From Rhea pennata (taxonomy: Eukaryota > Chordata > Aves > Rheiformes > Rheidae): a stretch of DNA of 64,000 bases. The DNA lies in assembly GCF_028389875.1 (NCBI RefSeq), contig NC_084672.1, positions 11,771,958 to 11,835,957 on the forward strand, given 5' to 3'. The notes below the pieces were generated by a model. That model did not search any database, was not told the DNA's origin, and saw nothing but the letters and a program-made list of their open reading frames with translations. The translations under genes and the position numbers were made by a program. Positions 10,860 to 59,627 of this stretch are shown one piece after another; the first letter of the stretch is position 1; each line of letters opens with the position of its first letter.

Positions 10860-11160
10860 CTGCTCGTGCCGTGTCTTTTTCCTCCCCCCGTCTCATCCGC
10901 TGTGCCAGATCTGATCCACGGAGTCGCAGCCCGGTTCTGTTTTACGCTGCTGCTCCCTTCCCAGCATCGAGATCCCCTGGGCCTGGGCTCGGCAGGCGGC
11001 TCCTTCCCTTCTTGCCGCCTGTCCCGGCTCAGGCCTGGCGACGTCTGCACCGCAGCACGCAGGTGCGAGCGGAGCAGGAGGCAGAGGTCTTCCGAGATCA
11101 GCCTGCGCAAGCCCGCAGGGAGCCGGCTTTCCCCGGGCTAGCAGCCGCTCGCAGCACAAA
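10860..11160. promoter_or_regulatory. Second GC/CpG-rich patch upstream of USP50
   Basis: A GC-rich block of about 300 bp lies about 1.9 kb upstream of the USP50 island, with scattered CpG. A CRE-like octamer TTACGTCA follows at 11419-11426. It may be an enhancer or the promoter of an unannotated transcript. No coding exon is recognised. Confidence 0.35.
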
Positions 11161-11169
11161 GCTTCTCAC

Positions 11170-14100
11170 TACAAGTAACAAAATGACAAAGTGCAAAATA
11201 CCAGCATTATTTATTAAACAAATCTTACTCTAACACTTCTTAATTAGCCTCGTACTAGAAAATACATCACGCTTTCTAATACTGACTTAACAAGAACATA
11301 CTGACTGATACTCGTATGAGATGGAAGAAGTTGGAGATTTTTGATGGGTAGCTTTTTTCTCTCTCACTAAATTCAATTTTGGGAGAGAGGGCTGCCAACT
11401 GGTTGCAACGGTTGTTACTTACGTCATTTGAAAAGGGAAAGTGTGAAGTTTCAGCCTCAGGAAATAATCAGCTCACCATTTATCTTGACTCCATAAGCAC
11501 CCTGCAAAAACAGCGTGTCAAGTACTGTTCAAGACGGACTTGTCCTAACCCTCCTGTGCCCCCACCAACAGCCCTTCGCAACCGTTGTGGCCTTTCACCT
11601 CCAACACTGCTTATGGGACTGTGTATGCGCACGAGTGAAGGTGCAGTGGTATGGCACAAACATTGGAAACCACCATCTGGATTTGCTGATAATAGTTTCT
11701 GGTGAGTTTTGGTATAAGCTTCTGTCTTTATACTTCTGCAAGGTTAAATAATACTGAGATAGATTTCATTATTACTAATAAAATGGTAATTAGCCCTTTA
11801 AGTGCTGCATATCTTACCTTTCCTGCTCATTTCATCCAAAATCTCCATATCAGGAATTTATTCCTTGGTTTTCTTGGAAAGCTCCTGGTGCCAGGCAGCA
11901 TATTATCGCCCTCTGATATGAAAAAGCAAATACACAACAATAAATTAAAACCCCCAAAGGCTTAATGTCTACAGATTGCTCATGAACTTCACGTTTACAG
12001 CAATGTATTAGTGCAAGCAACTACATTATTTTCTAGAGTAATTTGATACACTGAAATTCTGGCCCTACTGTAGTTGGAACAAAGGAGTTGTATCTTGATT
12101 TCACTAATAATTTCATTTTATTAGTGACAAATGTGAGTAGAGCCAAATGTTTAGAGCAATCGCACCGCTGTGCTGCTAACTGTGGTACAGATCTAGGTAT
12201 TTCTAGTTAAGTATTTCTTGAGGACCTATTTCTGTCATGCTAGTCAACATTGCTGCATATAGACACCTGATCAACCATCTGTTAAAACAGCCTTTCCTAG
12301 AAAATGCTTACTATCTACTTACAAGTTTCCCCAAAGGCATGCCTTAATACTAGGAAAGAGAAGTTCTAAGCAGCACAAGAAAAGTGCAGGAAAAATGTTA
12401 AAATAGCAAGTTAAAAAAAAAAAAAAAAAGGCAAACTAACAAGAACTTAGCTTTGTTCCTTAGAATCAGATTGGTGTACAGAGCATGGGCACCTTTGATG
12501 TGTTTTGAAACTCAGCATCTAGAACCTGTATGAAGTCTCATTTTGAGGTAACTGAGTGAATGTGATTACAAGGCTTCAAAATTTCATGTTTTGCAATTCT
12601 TGTCTGTTACGGTCCTAGTGTATCAGTGTTGCTCCCCATGAACTTCTTGAACAGGTTATAAGGACAGCACAGAACAAAGGCACTAAGACTAACTCCTAAA
12701 TAAACTTATTTTAAAATTCCATTTGAAATATCAATTAAGATGTGCTGTAAAACAAAACAAGCAAGGTAAATAGAGGAAAGAAAAAAAAAATTCTTGTATA
12801 GGATGAAAAACGACACTGCAAAACGTTTAGCAGTTCACAGCATTAACCTTGTTTCGTCTTTTACTAATTCTTAAGAATGTTCTCATTGAAAGTAACTAAA
12901 AATTGCCTTGAAGAACTGAAAAAAAGAAAGATGACTTGAAGAAACATACTGAAAAAGCAAGTTCTAAGTTCAAATACAGGTTGATGGCAACATTAAAACC
13001 TTTCTGAAACTATTATTGGGAAACACTTAAAAGCTATTAAATTAAACTTATAATAGCTCTCATGCAGGTACAACAAAATTTGTATTAAGAATTCTAAATC
13101 ACTAAAATCCTGAAACATAGTATCAATGTGTTTAAAACACTATAATTAGCATGTCTGAATTTCACTCTTAGCACTGAAAACAGCAATAATAAAATGCATC
13201 ATAGCAGAACCCCAAATATATGTTTATTCCTACTTTTTGTGGAACAAACATCGAGACCTTGATTATATTATTTTTAGTTAACACAATATAGAAATACACA
13301 TCTGTGCTACCTACTGCAAGCTCAGTGGCTTAGAATTAACCTCCCATTACTCTCAGCACAATACAGATTACTTGCAAGGAAAAGAGTTAGTTATAAAAAA
13401 AAGAAATGCTAAATCATCAAGTCTTTTCAATAGCTTTTTCTTTTCTTTTCCTTTTTTTTTTTTCTTTTTAATCCCTAATTGATCTCTTACCAGAATACAA
13501 CTTGAACTGTAACTACCATGTTTTCAGCTGTGAGCTTTTTCTTTTTCACTTTCTTGCAGTGGTAAGTGATGTGGCATTAACTGAGATGCTGTTGTGGGAA
13601 AAACCAAATGCATCCTTTTCCTGATCACATGGCTGCTGACCAGTAATAGGAAACCAGGTCCCAAGAGACTCATCTTCTGTGATTTTGCCACAATTGGGAT
13701 TGTTTTGCTCTGAAATACTTCTGCACCTAAATGCTGCAATAAGGCAGTCAATGCTGAATTTGATGTATTATTTAGAAGATTAAATTAGCATATCAGTATA
13801 TTTAAGATGATCTGTATAAAGAAATACTGATGCTAAACTAATGTGCTTTTTAAAACATTACATAGTTACACAAAGTTACATAAGCAACCAAGACTAGTAT
13901 ATGAGTGTATAATACTCAGCTTAACCTGAATACAAAGGGGTTTTCTTCCAATGAAAATATTTTGAGGTTGGTGGGAGAAATCAAAACTGTCTGACAATAC
14001 CATAACTGACCTATTCCTATTTTCCTATATAAGAAATAATCTTTAAATGGGTTAAATATCCCTTTAGTTTGAAAATCATTGAAGCATTCCAGATTTTTAC

Positions 14101-15435
14101 TAAAAATAACTGGAAAAAGTTTAGACTAGTATTCTTGTATTTAAAAACTAGAATATAAGAATATATGCTGATATTTTGGTTTTGGATAGTTAACAGAAGC
14201 TCTCTGATATTCTAGGGTGTTTTTACTTTCTTCTTTGTCAACCTAAAGGGCACTTAAAGCTGAAGGGTCACAAAGTCTTCTCTATTCACTGGCAGGGATG
14301 GACATGCACTTCAACAGTGACGAGATTTCAGCAGAGGAATGACACTTCCGATGCAGTCAGCCAAATTTAAGCTCATTTACATGGGTAATTTTGATGTTCC
14401 TACAGCCTAACTTTAGAAAATATGAGGTCAATAGGATAAGATATTATCCCAGCAAGGGCTAATCACTTCTTCAAACAACTTCTTTTCTTTGCCATCATAT
14501 CTTTCCAAAGCCTTTCCTGAAGAATACTGATTTATTTTTTCTTTCCCCCCTGCTGGTCTAAAGAAGGAAAAGACCATTTGTAAAGTTGCTCCCCACCCCC
14601 CACCCCTCACATTAATGCAGATACAGCTAGAGTTTTGAGAAAGCTATAGATCTTATAGAGTAAGCCAACATTCAAAGCCAGGAAGACATACAGAAATATA
14701 TAAAACTACTGTGAAACAAACCAAGTTTTATTTACACCCCAACCTTCTTTGTTCCTTTTAACTTCTCAGAGAATTCAAGGGAAAGAACACACTTCGCTAT
14801 CACTCACACACACACCAGTTTCAAAGGTGTCTTTTTTTTTAATTATTATAAGTTAGTCACAGGCAAAACTACTGAAGACAGTATTATGGTTGTAAAAATG
14901 AACTGTGCTCTGTCAAATGTTTGTCAGGAAGCAAAAAGCTTCTTAACTCACATTTACATTTTTCCTGAAATAATTATCTCATCTTATATACTAAATTTGG
15001 TCACGTTTGCAGAACACTTTAGAGCTTCCTCTAGAAATCCTTCCCAATTTTGAGAGCCAGCCCCACTTACACATTAACTATTGCTCTTACTTGGCTAAAG
15101 ATACAGCATTAAAACAAAGTACGATTATATATTTGGTGGATGCCTATTACCATGCAGCAATGGAAGGGGATGCAGTCAGGCACCCAAGGAGGAGCTCCTA
15201 ATTCAAAACAAATATTTTAAAGAGGTTTAAGATATTTTGGTTCATTTACTTATTAATCTTATCATACATATTTGTCCAGTACAGGAGTTTTCACATTTTT
15301 CTAGTTTCTGGTGTAAGCCAAAGTTGAGATACCTCAAAGATGACAACTGCTTTGATCCAGCATGGCAAATTCTACTTTTCCACATAAAGAGTTACTCAAA
15401 TTCAACCAAATAAACTTTCAGACTAAGACGGACAG
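11170..15435. other. Intergenic between USP50 and the TRPM7 3' end
   Basis: AT-rich DNA with no recognised gene. It could include a longer TRPM7 3' UTR if distal poly(A) sites are used (for example a minus-strand AATAAA near 14728). A mildly coding-like stretch at 13530-13755 is discussed under findings. Confidence 0.45.
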
Positions 15436-15439
15436 CAGA

Positions 15440-16829
15440 AGTCTGTAAACAAGAATAAATTTATTTTAGATTCTTTAAAGATTTAATGATATACAAAATG
15501 TATACAGTATTATATCCTTATAACATTTTACCTTTCCCCATCAAACATAAAACACCATTTAAACAGCTATTGTGTTCGTGCCTTAGGTCTGTATCTATAA
15601 GATACACTACTGAATAAAAAAATTTATAGAGCTTTATACTGCCCTTTTAATTAAAAATTACAAATTAGTACCTATGTAACAAAAAAAAAAAAAAATCGCA
15701 GCATGAAACTTCAGTTGGACAACAGGTTCTTCTTGCTGAATATTCAACAATATTTGGGACAGTTAAATTACATTTTATTGGCATAAAGGTGCATTGCAAT
15801 CTCCCGTACTTTACATAATGATAATCCAACCCTAGTCTCTCTTAAATAAGTACCACAAATAACATAACATTAAAGATGTTTCTACACAATTTTAAATACA
15901 TTTAAAAGTTATGTGTACATTCGGTTTTGATATACTGGTTTTATGAGATCTTTGGAAGGCATAACTTCTGAAGCAGTCACTACATACAAAGAAAAGCACT
16001 TCCAATTCGTGTTCTTACAAGGCAACTTATTTGGACCAGTACATACTATTTCTTCTATTAAATGTGATTACACCAGTCTATCATGGCTTTGTTCATTACT
16101 ATTTAATGGTGACTTGATAAAACTGAAATGTATAAAATAAGAAATTACATTATGCACAATTAGGGCTCTATTCCACAAAAAACAGCTTTACAGCCATGAA
16201 GCTGAATCCTGATTCAGGAGACTCTCTTTCCTGCTCTCTCTCAGGACAGATCAAGTTTCTGCCTTCAACCTCAGCCTACTGGTGTATATATATATACACC
16301 TCATTTGGATCTGTCCTCTTGAAGATAGACATCTGGTGAGGAAATGTTAGCAAAACACTTCTGAAAATGCTCAAAGAATACTCTGGCATTACAGAGGTAG
16401 GTGCTTTCTCCCTCAATCTTTGGCTGATGGACAAGACAGCTTCCAAACAGACGCTTTACCTTAAAAATATCAACTACCAAAATCCTTTTGGTTGAAGGCA
16501 TATTGCACACCACAGGATTACAGAGAGGAAATCCTCCACTAAACCAAAGCAAAATTAAAAAAACCCTTCTGCTAAAAAGCCCCTTTAAAAACATATCATA
16601 AATATTTGTCATTATTCAACCTTTTAAAATGATCAGCTGCCAAGCTGTTCTCTGTAGATGGTTATCACAAGTTGCTAGGTCCTTAGATTATGGACCACCT
16701 AAAATTCCACTTATAACACCGATCTTTGTTTTGATACATCTTTCTTTTAATTATAAGTGAAGGAAAGATAAGCGACAACTTTGTGACATTCCTTGAAGTT
16801 TGGATGAAGCCACTGATTTGGTCACATCA
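15440..16829 (-). other. TRPM7: TRPM7 3' UTR (proximal form)
   Basis: This AT-rich sequence follows the TRPM7 stop. Minus-strand AATAAA signals are at 15779-15774 and 15465-15460; the latter gives a 3' UTR of about 1.4 kb ending near 15440. TRPM7 messages in other vertebrates have long 3' UTRs, so a longer form is possible. A 20-bp perfect palindrome at 16281-16300 could fold into a hairpin in the RNA. Confidence 0.55.
16281..16300. repeat. Perfect 20-bp palindrome in TRPM7 3' UTR
   Basis: GGTGTATATATATATACACC equals its own reverse complement. Its core is an alternating TA run, so slippage may explain it, but the GGTG/CACC ends extend the symmetry. Confidence 0.9.
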
Positions 16830-52532
<35,703 letters not shown>

Positions 52533-54520
52533 CTGAAAAAATAAAGAAGTTGAACAGTATTATAAAATACAAGGTAAATCATCATTATATGCTTTGCTGT
52601 CTCCCCAAAACTAACAAAATCATATATCAGCCTATAATGGAATCTAACACTCATCACCTAAACCTTGAGATAAGCAAGACCATAAGTAACCAAATTCTTT
52701 AATAAATGCCACTTATTGTAATACTTAAATCCCTTCAAATCTAAAGTAATATTTTCAAAGTTAACTATTAAATGGCAAAAATGCCTCTTGTAATGCACAA
52801 ATAAAGATGTATAAAAACACAAACAGGATTTCAAAATATATTGTTTAACTAATCTGTCAAGGAGAAAAAAAAAGTAAGATTTTTTTAAAAGTCTGTAACC
52901 CCACTATACACTCAAATAACAGGACTTTCATCTACCTCTTTAACTAAGTAAGATTTCATCTAGCACAGGTTTAAAATAAAAATAATAATAAAAAAAAAAG
53001 GTCTTCCAATAACACTGTTGATATTTTCAAGTGGTCGTAAATCACAACAACGTTTGTTCTTCAAGCTTTTCATTTCAATAAGCAAATGTAATTAGCATCA
53101 CTCCAAGAGGTGTTTTACACTTAAACCCAAAACATATTCTGAAACGTGTAACTAAAGGTGCTTACTTCACCAGGTATTTGCCTATTTTAATAGCTGCACT
53201 CTATTTCGTTTTCGTTGCTTTAACCAATCACATAACATTGCTTTAGAAGATAATCTCAAGATTACTTGCTAAACAACATGCACGACGCCCAATGCCTATG
53301 CCATCTTTCAGCCATTCGTCGGGAAAGGAACTCAGATGTGATTTTTACTAATTAAAAACAGGAAGAAACTTTGGGAGGTTGATCCGCACCTTGTGCAACA
53401 TCAGTTTAAATCCTTATAAGATTACATCAAGATTTCCTCATTGCTAATAATATGCCCAATTTTAAACTTACATTCTACATTTAGAATTTTTTGAGAAATT
53501 TCCTATTTTTTTCTAAAGGAGAATAAAAAAGACTGATGTGTATTATTAACAGATATCTGCGGGAGTTTGCTGTAGGAACTATGAATTAAAGATTTTTAGA
53601 CCTGTTATAACAGAAGATTCAGTGAAGACATCTGGTCTTTCACCCACTGCAATGTCAAGATCAATTTAAAATAACACAGAGAAGTTATTACAAGTAGGAC
53701 TGTACCAGTTAGTTTAAATAAAGACCCCTTGAAAACTGGTCCTCAACTACCTGCCCTCTTTCAAAGCACTTCCCATATTCAGCAGATCTTTCCCACATTA
53801 TTCCTCATAATCTCCCTCTGATATTTTTTCCTAGCAAAGTTTGCTGGTGAATCTGTCAAGTGAGTGCCCAGCTGCGGCTCTCGTTGCTGTCCTCCCGTTC
53901 AGAGGGCCACCAGTCTCTTCTGGGGGGAATGCAAGAGAGCAGGTACAGACTCCCACTCCTTGAGAAAGAAGAAAGATGGGAGAAAGGCAAAACATACAAT
54001 CCACAGCAGTGCCTGGCTGGGAGGCATGGCAGAATGAGCACCTACACCATGTTTTTCATTTAAATTTATATTTTAAACACTTGTAATAGTCGTGGCCTTT
54101 GTTCACTGCCCTCCTATCTCCTATCCTTGTAAAAGGAGTTGTAAAGGAGAAAAAGGCCTTGCAAAAAGATGTAGGATATTAGATATTATATGTGAAGATG
54201 TCACTGTGAAGCATTCTATTACGTTTCTGTTTTCTCCCCACACACACACCGAACCAGAGCAGAAGTTTGAAGTGATCAATGTGTAATAGCCCAGTGAAAG
54301 GAGAGACTTCTTCCACCATCACTTTGCACACACAATCCGCGTGTCTCCTAGCAAATCTGTTCCTTACCTGCAGCCATGCTCAGAACAGTATCATCTCTTC
54401 TCTACTGTCTATCAGAAGACTAGCAGCATTACACACATGCGGGGTTTTTTATTATTATATGAATATGCATATAGCAGCTAGCCTCTAAGTTTCTCACTTC
54501 AAACTTCTGGGGTTTTTTTT

Positions 54521-54545
54521 TGTTGTTGTTGTTGTTGTTGTTGTT
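54521..54545. repeat. (TTG)n microsatellite
   Basis: TTG units are flanked on both sides by T-rich and G/T-rich sequence. Confidence 0.85.
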
Positions 54546-57498
54546 TTGTTTTTTGGGTTTTTTTTTTAAACCTACTGTAGTAAGCTCATACGTTTGCCTT
54601 TATGTCCTATATAAAACCCTGTTCTGGAAGTTGCTTGCTGCTCAGCCAAGTGTCCCTGTTGTTCATATGGTATATATTTCTGTACTTCCTTTCTTAAAAT
54701 AGACATTTTTGTATAGATCATTACTTCAGCACTGCAGTAGTTTAAGTTTGCATATACATTCTGCTGGATAAGCAGAGTTTAAGATAGAGAAGAATAATTT
54801 AATATTTAAAATTTTAGTTAGCTGGCTAAAACTACATCTTGAAGCAAGCCATCACAGGCCTAACATGTTAGATACCAAAATCTGAAGTATCATATACCAC
54901 AAGTAATCACATCTATTGCTCCATGAAACATTGCTTATTGTCAAGTGCTGATAAAGCTGGGAATAAGGAACACTAGTCTACAACATACAACACTAGTTCT
55001 TGCACTAAATGGTTCTGAAAATAAAGATTGAAGAAATATATACATTGATTGATTTTTTGGTTTTTAAAGAATGCATAGTTTTAATAACTGATAAAGCATT
55101 TTTTTCTATATATTCTTCAATAGGGCAAGTGTCTTCAGTATAGCATGAGTACACCTATTCAAGTTAGATGGAATAAGTTCTATAACGTTATTAAAACATA
55201 CTTGGAACTTTCTATTCGGTAAAGCTAGACTTTCTCCAAAAGCACTCTTGCACTCCGATTCATCCTGATCAGACAAGATTTTATACAAAATTTACTAACA
55301 ACACATCCCTGCTCTCAGCTGGGCGAGGGAAAGACAGAAAAGAAAACAGTAAGGAGAGAATAATAAAAATGAGGCATCTCCCTTACATGTGTAAATATCA
55401 CATTAAAAAAAAAGTAGAAAGAATGGATGCACAGTATTACTTTCTACATAATAACAGTTACTATTTACAGAATGTTCCTGGGATGACCAGAAGGAAGATG
55501 ATGCCTAAGACATTTAAGATAAATAAGTGTCAGGATAGACTAAGAAATACTTCCTTATTAGTAAAAATTTAAAATAGGAGATCAGTCAGCAGTCACAATC
55601 AATATTCAAGTTATCAGACTTCATTTAAAACAAAAACAGCCCACTCAGTGTCTGATCGTTTCTACAGCATACCCAATGTACGCACACAAATACACCTCTT
55701 ACATTTTGCTTCGAGCAGTCGGGCAGCTTCTGCTGATATGATGATGAGCTGTTTTGCCAGTATATTTTAGAAGGTGTACTTCACATGACGGCAACAACTC
55801 TGTAGTATTGCTAAAAGTTCAGATTTTAGGAAAAAGCATAAGTAGTAGTTTAAACAACAAATGGGAGCTTTCAGCTATTTATTTTCTTTCCTTTCAAATT
55901 TGCATCAGAAAGATGAACAAACAAAAAGCTTTCCATATTCTCTCCCATGCATTTCAAATCTGATTTAAGGAAATACTTTAAAACACTTCCAATAAAGAAG
56001 TCCTTTTATAACACTTTCACAAGTGCAATAATGATTGTAATTACTATTTGAAACAAAACGTATTCAAGTAGTTGCTGAACTACAAACTGAAGAGAACGTG
56101 TCTCAATTGGAGCAAATTCTGAAGGCTAGAAATATTGCTGTAAGTGTCTAAATGCCAAAACAACAAAAAAATGCTTTTTACAAGAAGTAAAAATATTACC
56201 ATAACAGTTTTCAGTATTAGTTATTTTTGCTTCAGCAATAACATCAGCACTTCAAAGCATCACTTATAGAAATAAAGTGATTTAAGTATGTCTGCTAAAG
56301 GTAAGAGGAATTCCTCATGTTACTTTTATTGAAATTTATGATAGGTATTTCTAGTCAGTCTCCTTGTAGAATGAAGCTCTTAAAACAAAAGCTAACTATA
56401 ATTTGAGATTTTATATGTAGCAGGTTACAAACAAAAAGCAGCAATGCACAGTATGAGATCAGCTCAAAAAAAAAAAAAAAAAGAAAAAAAAAATCACCTT
56501 CCCCTCCTTGATCTAACATAGCATTCATAGAAGACTCCTATTCAACATTCATAAAAAGCTTTCAGTAACTTCTGGCAGGGCTGAAATAGATGCATGCTGT
56601 ATGGCAATGTCTTATCAAACTACAGTGGAATTATTTGAGTTTATCTAACAAATTTTGTCTGAATCATTTTCTACATAAAAAGTTAGCTTCCCTTTTTGGC
56701 AAGATCTCAAAGTAACTTGCATGACTTAAAAACCTGTAAATATAGGAGTTGTAAAGACACTAGTATAATTGGCAACCATGACCTTATTCCTATATGAAGA
56801 TTCATTTATTCTCTCTGCTCATTTATTTGTTAATGATATTGCATGCTATTAGAGGCTTGTAAGTTATGGAATAGCTACCACAAAACTAATTTTAAACTTT
56901 TCCCCAAAATATCACTCATGAGTCTGCAACATCGTGGATCAGCCTAGTAGTTCTGCTGACAACATTTCTATAAAGCTGACAGTTGGATCAGGAAACTGTC
57001 CTGGATTTTGGGGAGGGGGGGTCCAAGCCAAGACTTTGTGGAAGGATGAGAATACAGATATCACAATTACTGACTGCGTAGATGTTTGACCCTAGTTTCA
57101 AATTCAGAAGAACAAACACGGAAAGTTTCAGCAAGTCTGAAAATAGGAAGGTACAATGGAAGCAGTCTGCAGCATAAGTGTATCAGACACTACCACAAAG
57201 CCATTGGTTTTCCTGTATGTCCAGGTCACTTACAACTAACAAGCTAAATTTCAAAACATTTGGAAAAGACATTTGGTACTCAAGAATCTCCTTTAGTTTG
57301 TGTATTCAAGAAAAAAAACATGAACAAGTTACTACTTCTTACGTGCCTATACGTACTGCACGCTTGTGTTACTATTCAGAAAAGGATCTCTCATCTCCGA
57401 AACCCATGCCATTAGCTAGACACGTCCTGCATCTCAGGCCTGAATCGCAGTCCCTGCCCAGCTAACCGCAGCACCCAATGGAGCACGAGGCTCCTCCG

Positions 57499-57690
57499 TC
57501 ACAGAATGGTTGAGGTTGGAAGGGACCTCTGGAGGTCACCTAGCCCAACTCCCCCTGCTCAAGCAGGGTCACCTAGAGCATGTAGACAGGATTGCACCTA
57601 GGTGGGTTTTGAACATCTCCGAGAAGGAGACTCCACAACCTCTCTGGGTCACTGTGCCAGTGCTCTGAACAGGTTACACTTCTGGCTACA
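57499..57690 (-). mobile_element. CR1 3'-end fragment
   Basis: The plus strand starts CACAGAATGGTTGAGGTTGG and continues GGGACCTCTGGAGGTCACC, CTGCTCAAGCAGGGTCACC and GAGACTCCACAACCTCTCTG. This is the reverse complement of the CR1 3' end, so the element is in the same sense as TRPM7. It is a short 5'-truncated copy with several substitutions. Confidence 0.88.
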
Positions 57691-58736
57691 CCTGAGATAC
57701 AGAAAGGCCAAACCAACCTTTATCTTTTTATCATGGTCATACTCAATGTCCATTAAAAAAAAAAAATCAAATAAAGCCAGATAACCAGGATGAACACAAC
57801 TGCAATTTAAATTCATGAATGTGAAGTAGTTTAACATTTACATAGTGCTTTCTTTTTTGTGGGAAGAGTAACATATAAATAAAATGCCTGCTCATTGCAA
57901 AGAATTCCAGCAAAAGCTTCAAATCTTTAAGACAGTAAAAATTTCACTCAGTCAAAGTATCTTGGCTTGTTCTTAACACAAGTTCATTTAAAAACATTCA
58001 AAATGTGTATCCCAGGATAAGCTAAGCAACTAAGTTACTGTGTATAAGATGGAAAGCTATCTGAAAGATAGTTATGCAAACTTTTCCCAAAATAACATCA
58101 TGCTGAAAAATCCTAACAGAATACAAATCATTTGCTCAAGGAAGTATTTTTCATCAAAGAATATCTTCAGAACTGCAGTGAATTTTAAGTAAATAAATAG
58201 ATATAAGGAGGAAAAAAAAGTAAGCAGTTTCATGCTATATACTTACCAACATTTGTTTTAAACTCTTGACTGCAGCAAACCACTTTTTTCCTTGCAATTT
58301 AAAATTATATACCTCTATAATCACTGTATTTTTTTTTAAGGAGAGGAGAAGAAAATAAAGCATTTAGCTAGCCAGCATCATGTACTATATTTAAAAGACT
58401 CTTTGCTGAAAAATACCAGTAATGTCTGTCCAGAGAATACATACACACAGATACACACACAAAAGCATCTAGGAAATTTGTGGTTGAATTAACAAATACA
58501 ATATCACTAAGCCTTATCAATTTTTAAATATTTTCTATATAAAGTATGGCTATGTGCAATACTATAAAGATGAATAGGCATTGTATTATCACAGTGCCAA
58601 AATCATATTTATATAGAGTGCCTTGATATATCCCTATGAAACATGTCACTCTAAATGAAGAATGATACTGCCTGAATCTACAATTGCTGTTTAATTATAT
58701 TAAAAATGAAAATTCTTGCAAGTGTATTTCATCTGC

Positions 58737-58738
<2 letters not shown>

Positions 58739-58769
<31 letters not shown>
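58739..58769. repeat. Poly(T) homopolymer, 31 bp
   Basis: An uninterrupted T run on the plus strand in TRPM7 intron 1. Confidence 0.9.
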
Positions 58770-58770
<1 letters not shown>

Positions 58771-59576
58771 TTGCTGTTTTATGGAAACTATTTTTCCTGC
58801 AGATAAAGCTACTGGAAAGAGTTTCTCGGGTTGTTTATTTGCTTTCCCAAAATATTGACACACCTTCTGTCGAAGACCCCTGCTGTTTCAGATGCAGACA
58901 GATCCTATCCCGCACAAAAGACGTCACTGCTACGTTGAAGATCCTGGTCTGCTCAGAAAGGTTCACCTGGCTTTACTTCACTCCTAGGAAGTCAACAGCT
59001 CTAATTTTCTCCAATGGAAATATTGCTATGTGCCTGAAAATACTATGCTCAAAGGCAAAAAAAAAAAATTATTTTTATTTTAAATAAAAAGTTCTGAGAA
59101 AACAAGGAAGGAAAAAGGGTAATCAGTGGAAGTCTTCTGTTAATCCTACTGCTCATTCTGTTAACTCTACTGCTTGGTGTATTCGGAAACAAACCTCAAG
59201 CCAGTGGGCAGAGATACGAATCTTCATATCAATGGCTCCCTTACTGCAGAAAACAAACCTTCAACAATCCTGTTCTTTATGAAACAGTTCAGGAGATTTG
59301 CTCTGAACAGTCTTCACAGCAATCTAGGTCTTTAACAGAGTAGCTATTGTTTTGTCAAATTCTTCTCTGACATAACACAGTCACCACTTAATTCACCAAA
59401 TCCATTTGCAGTTTTGGATGCAAAGAATGCTTGGAACTTGTCAAAAGTGATTTTTACAACTATCTCCTGAACTCTACCAAAGTGATTCCAATGTGCTTTT
59501 TATAGAACAAGTAGCATCTGTGCCAATTTTACCAAATAACCACAATGCACAATATTCAATATACTTTATATATTAT

Positions 59577-59578
59577 AT

Positions 59579-59626
<48 letters not shown>
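59577..59626. repeat. Compound (AC)n(AT)n microsatellite
   Basis: About 11 AC units grade into about 14 AT units. Confidence 0.92.
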
Positions 59627-59627
<1 letters not shown>

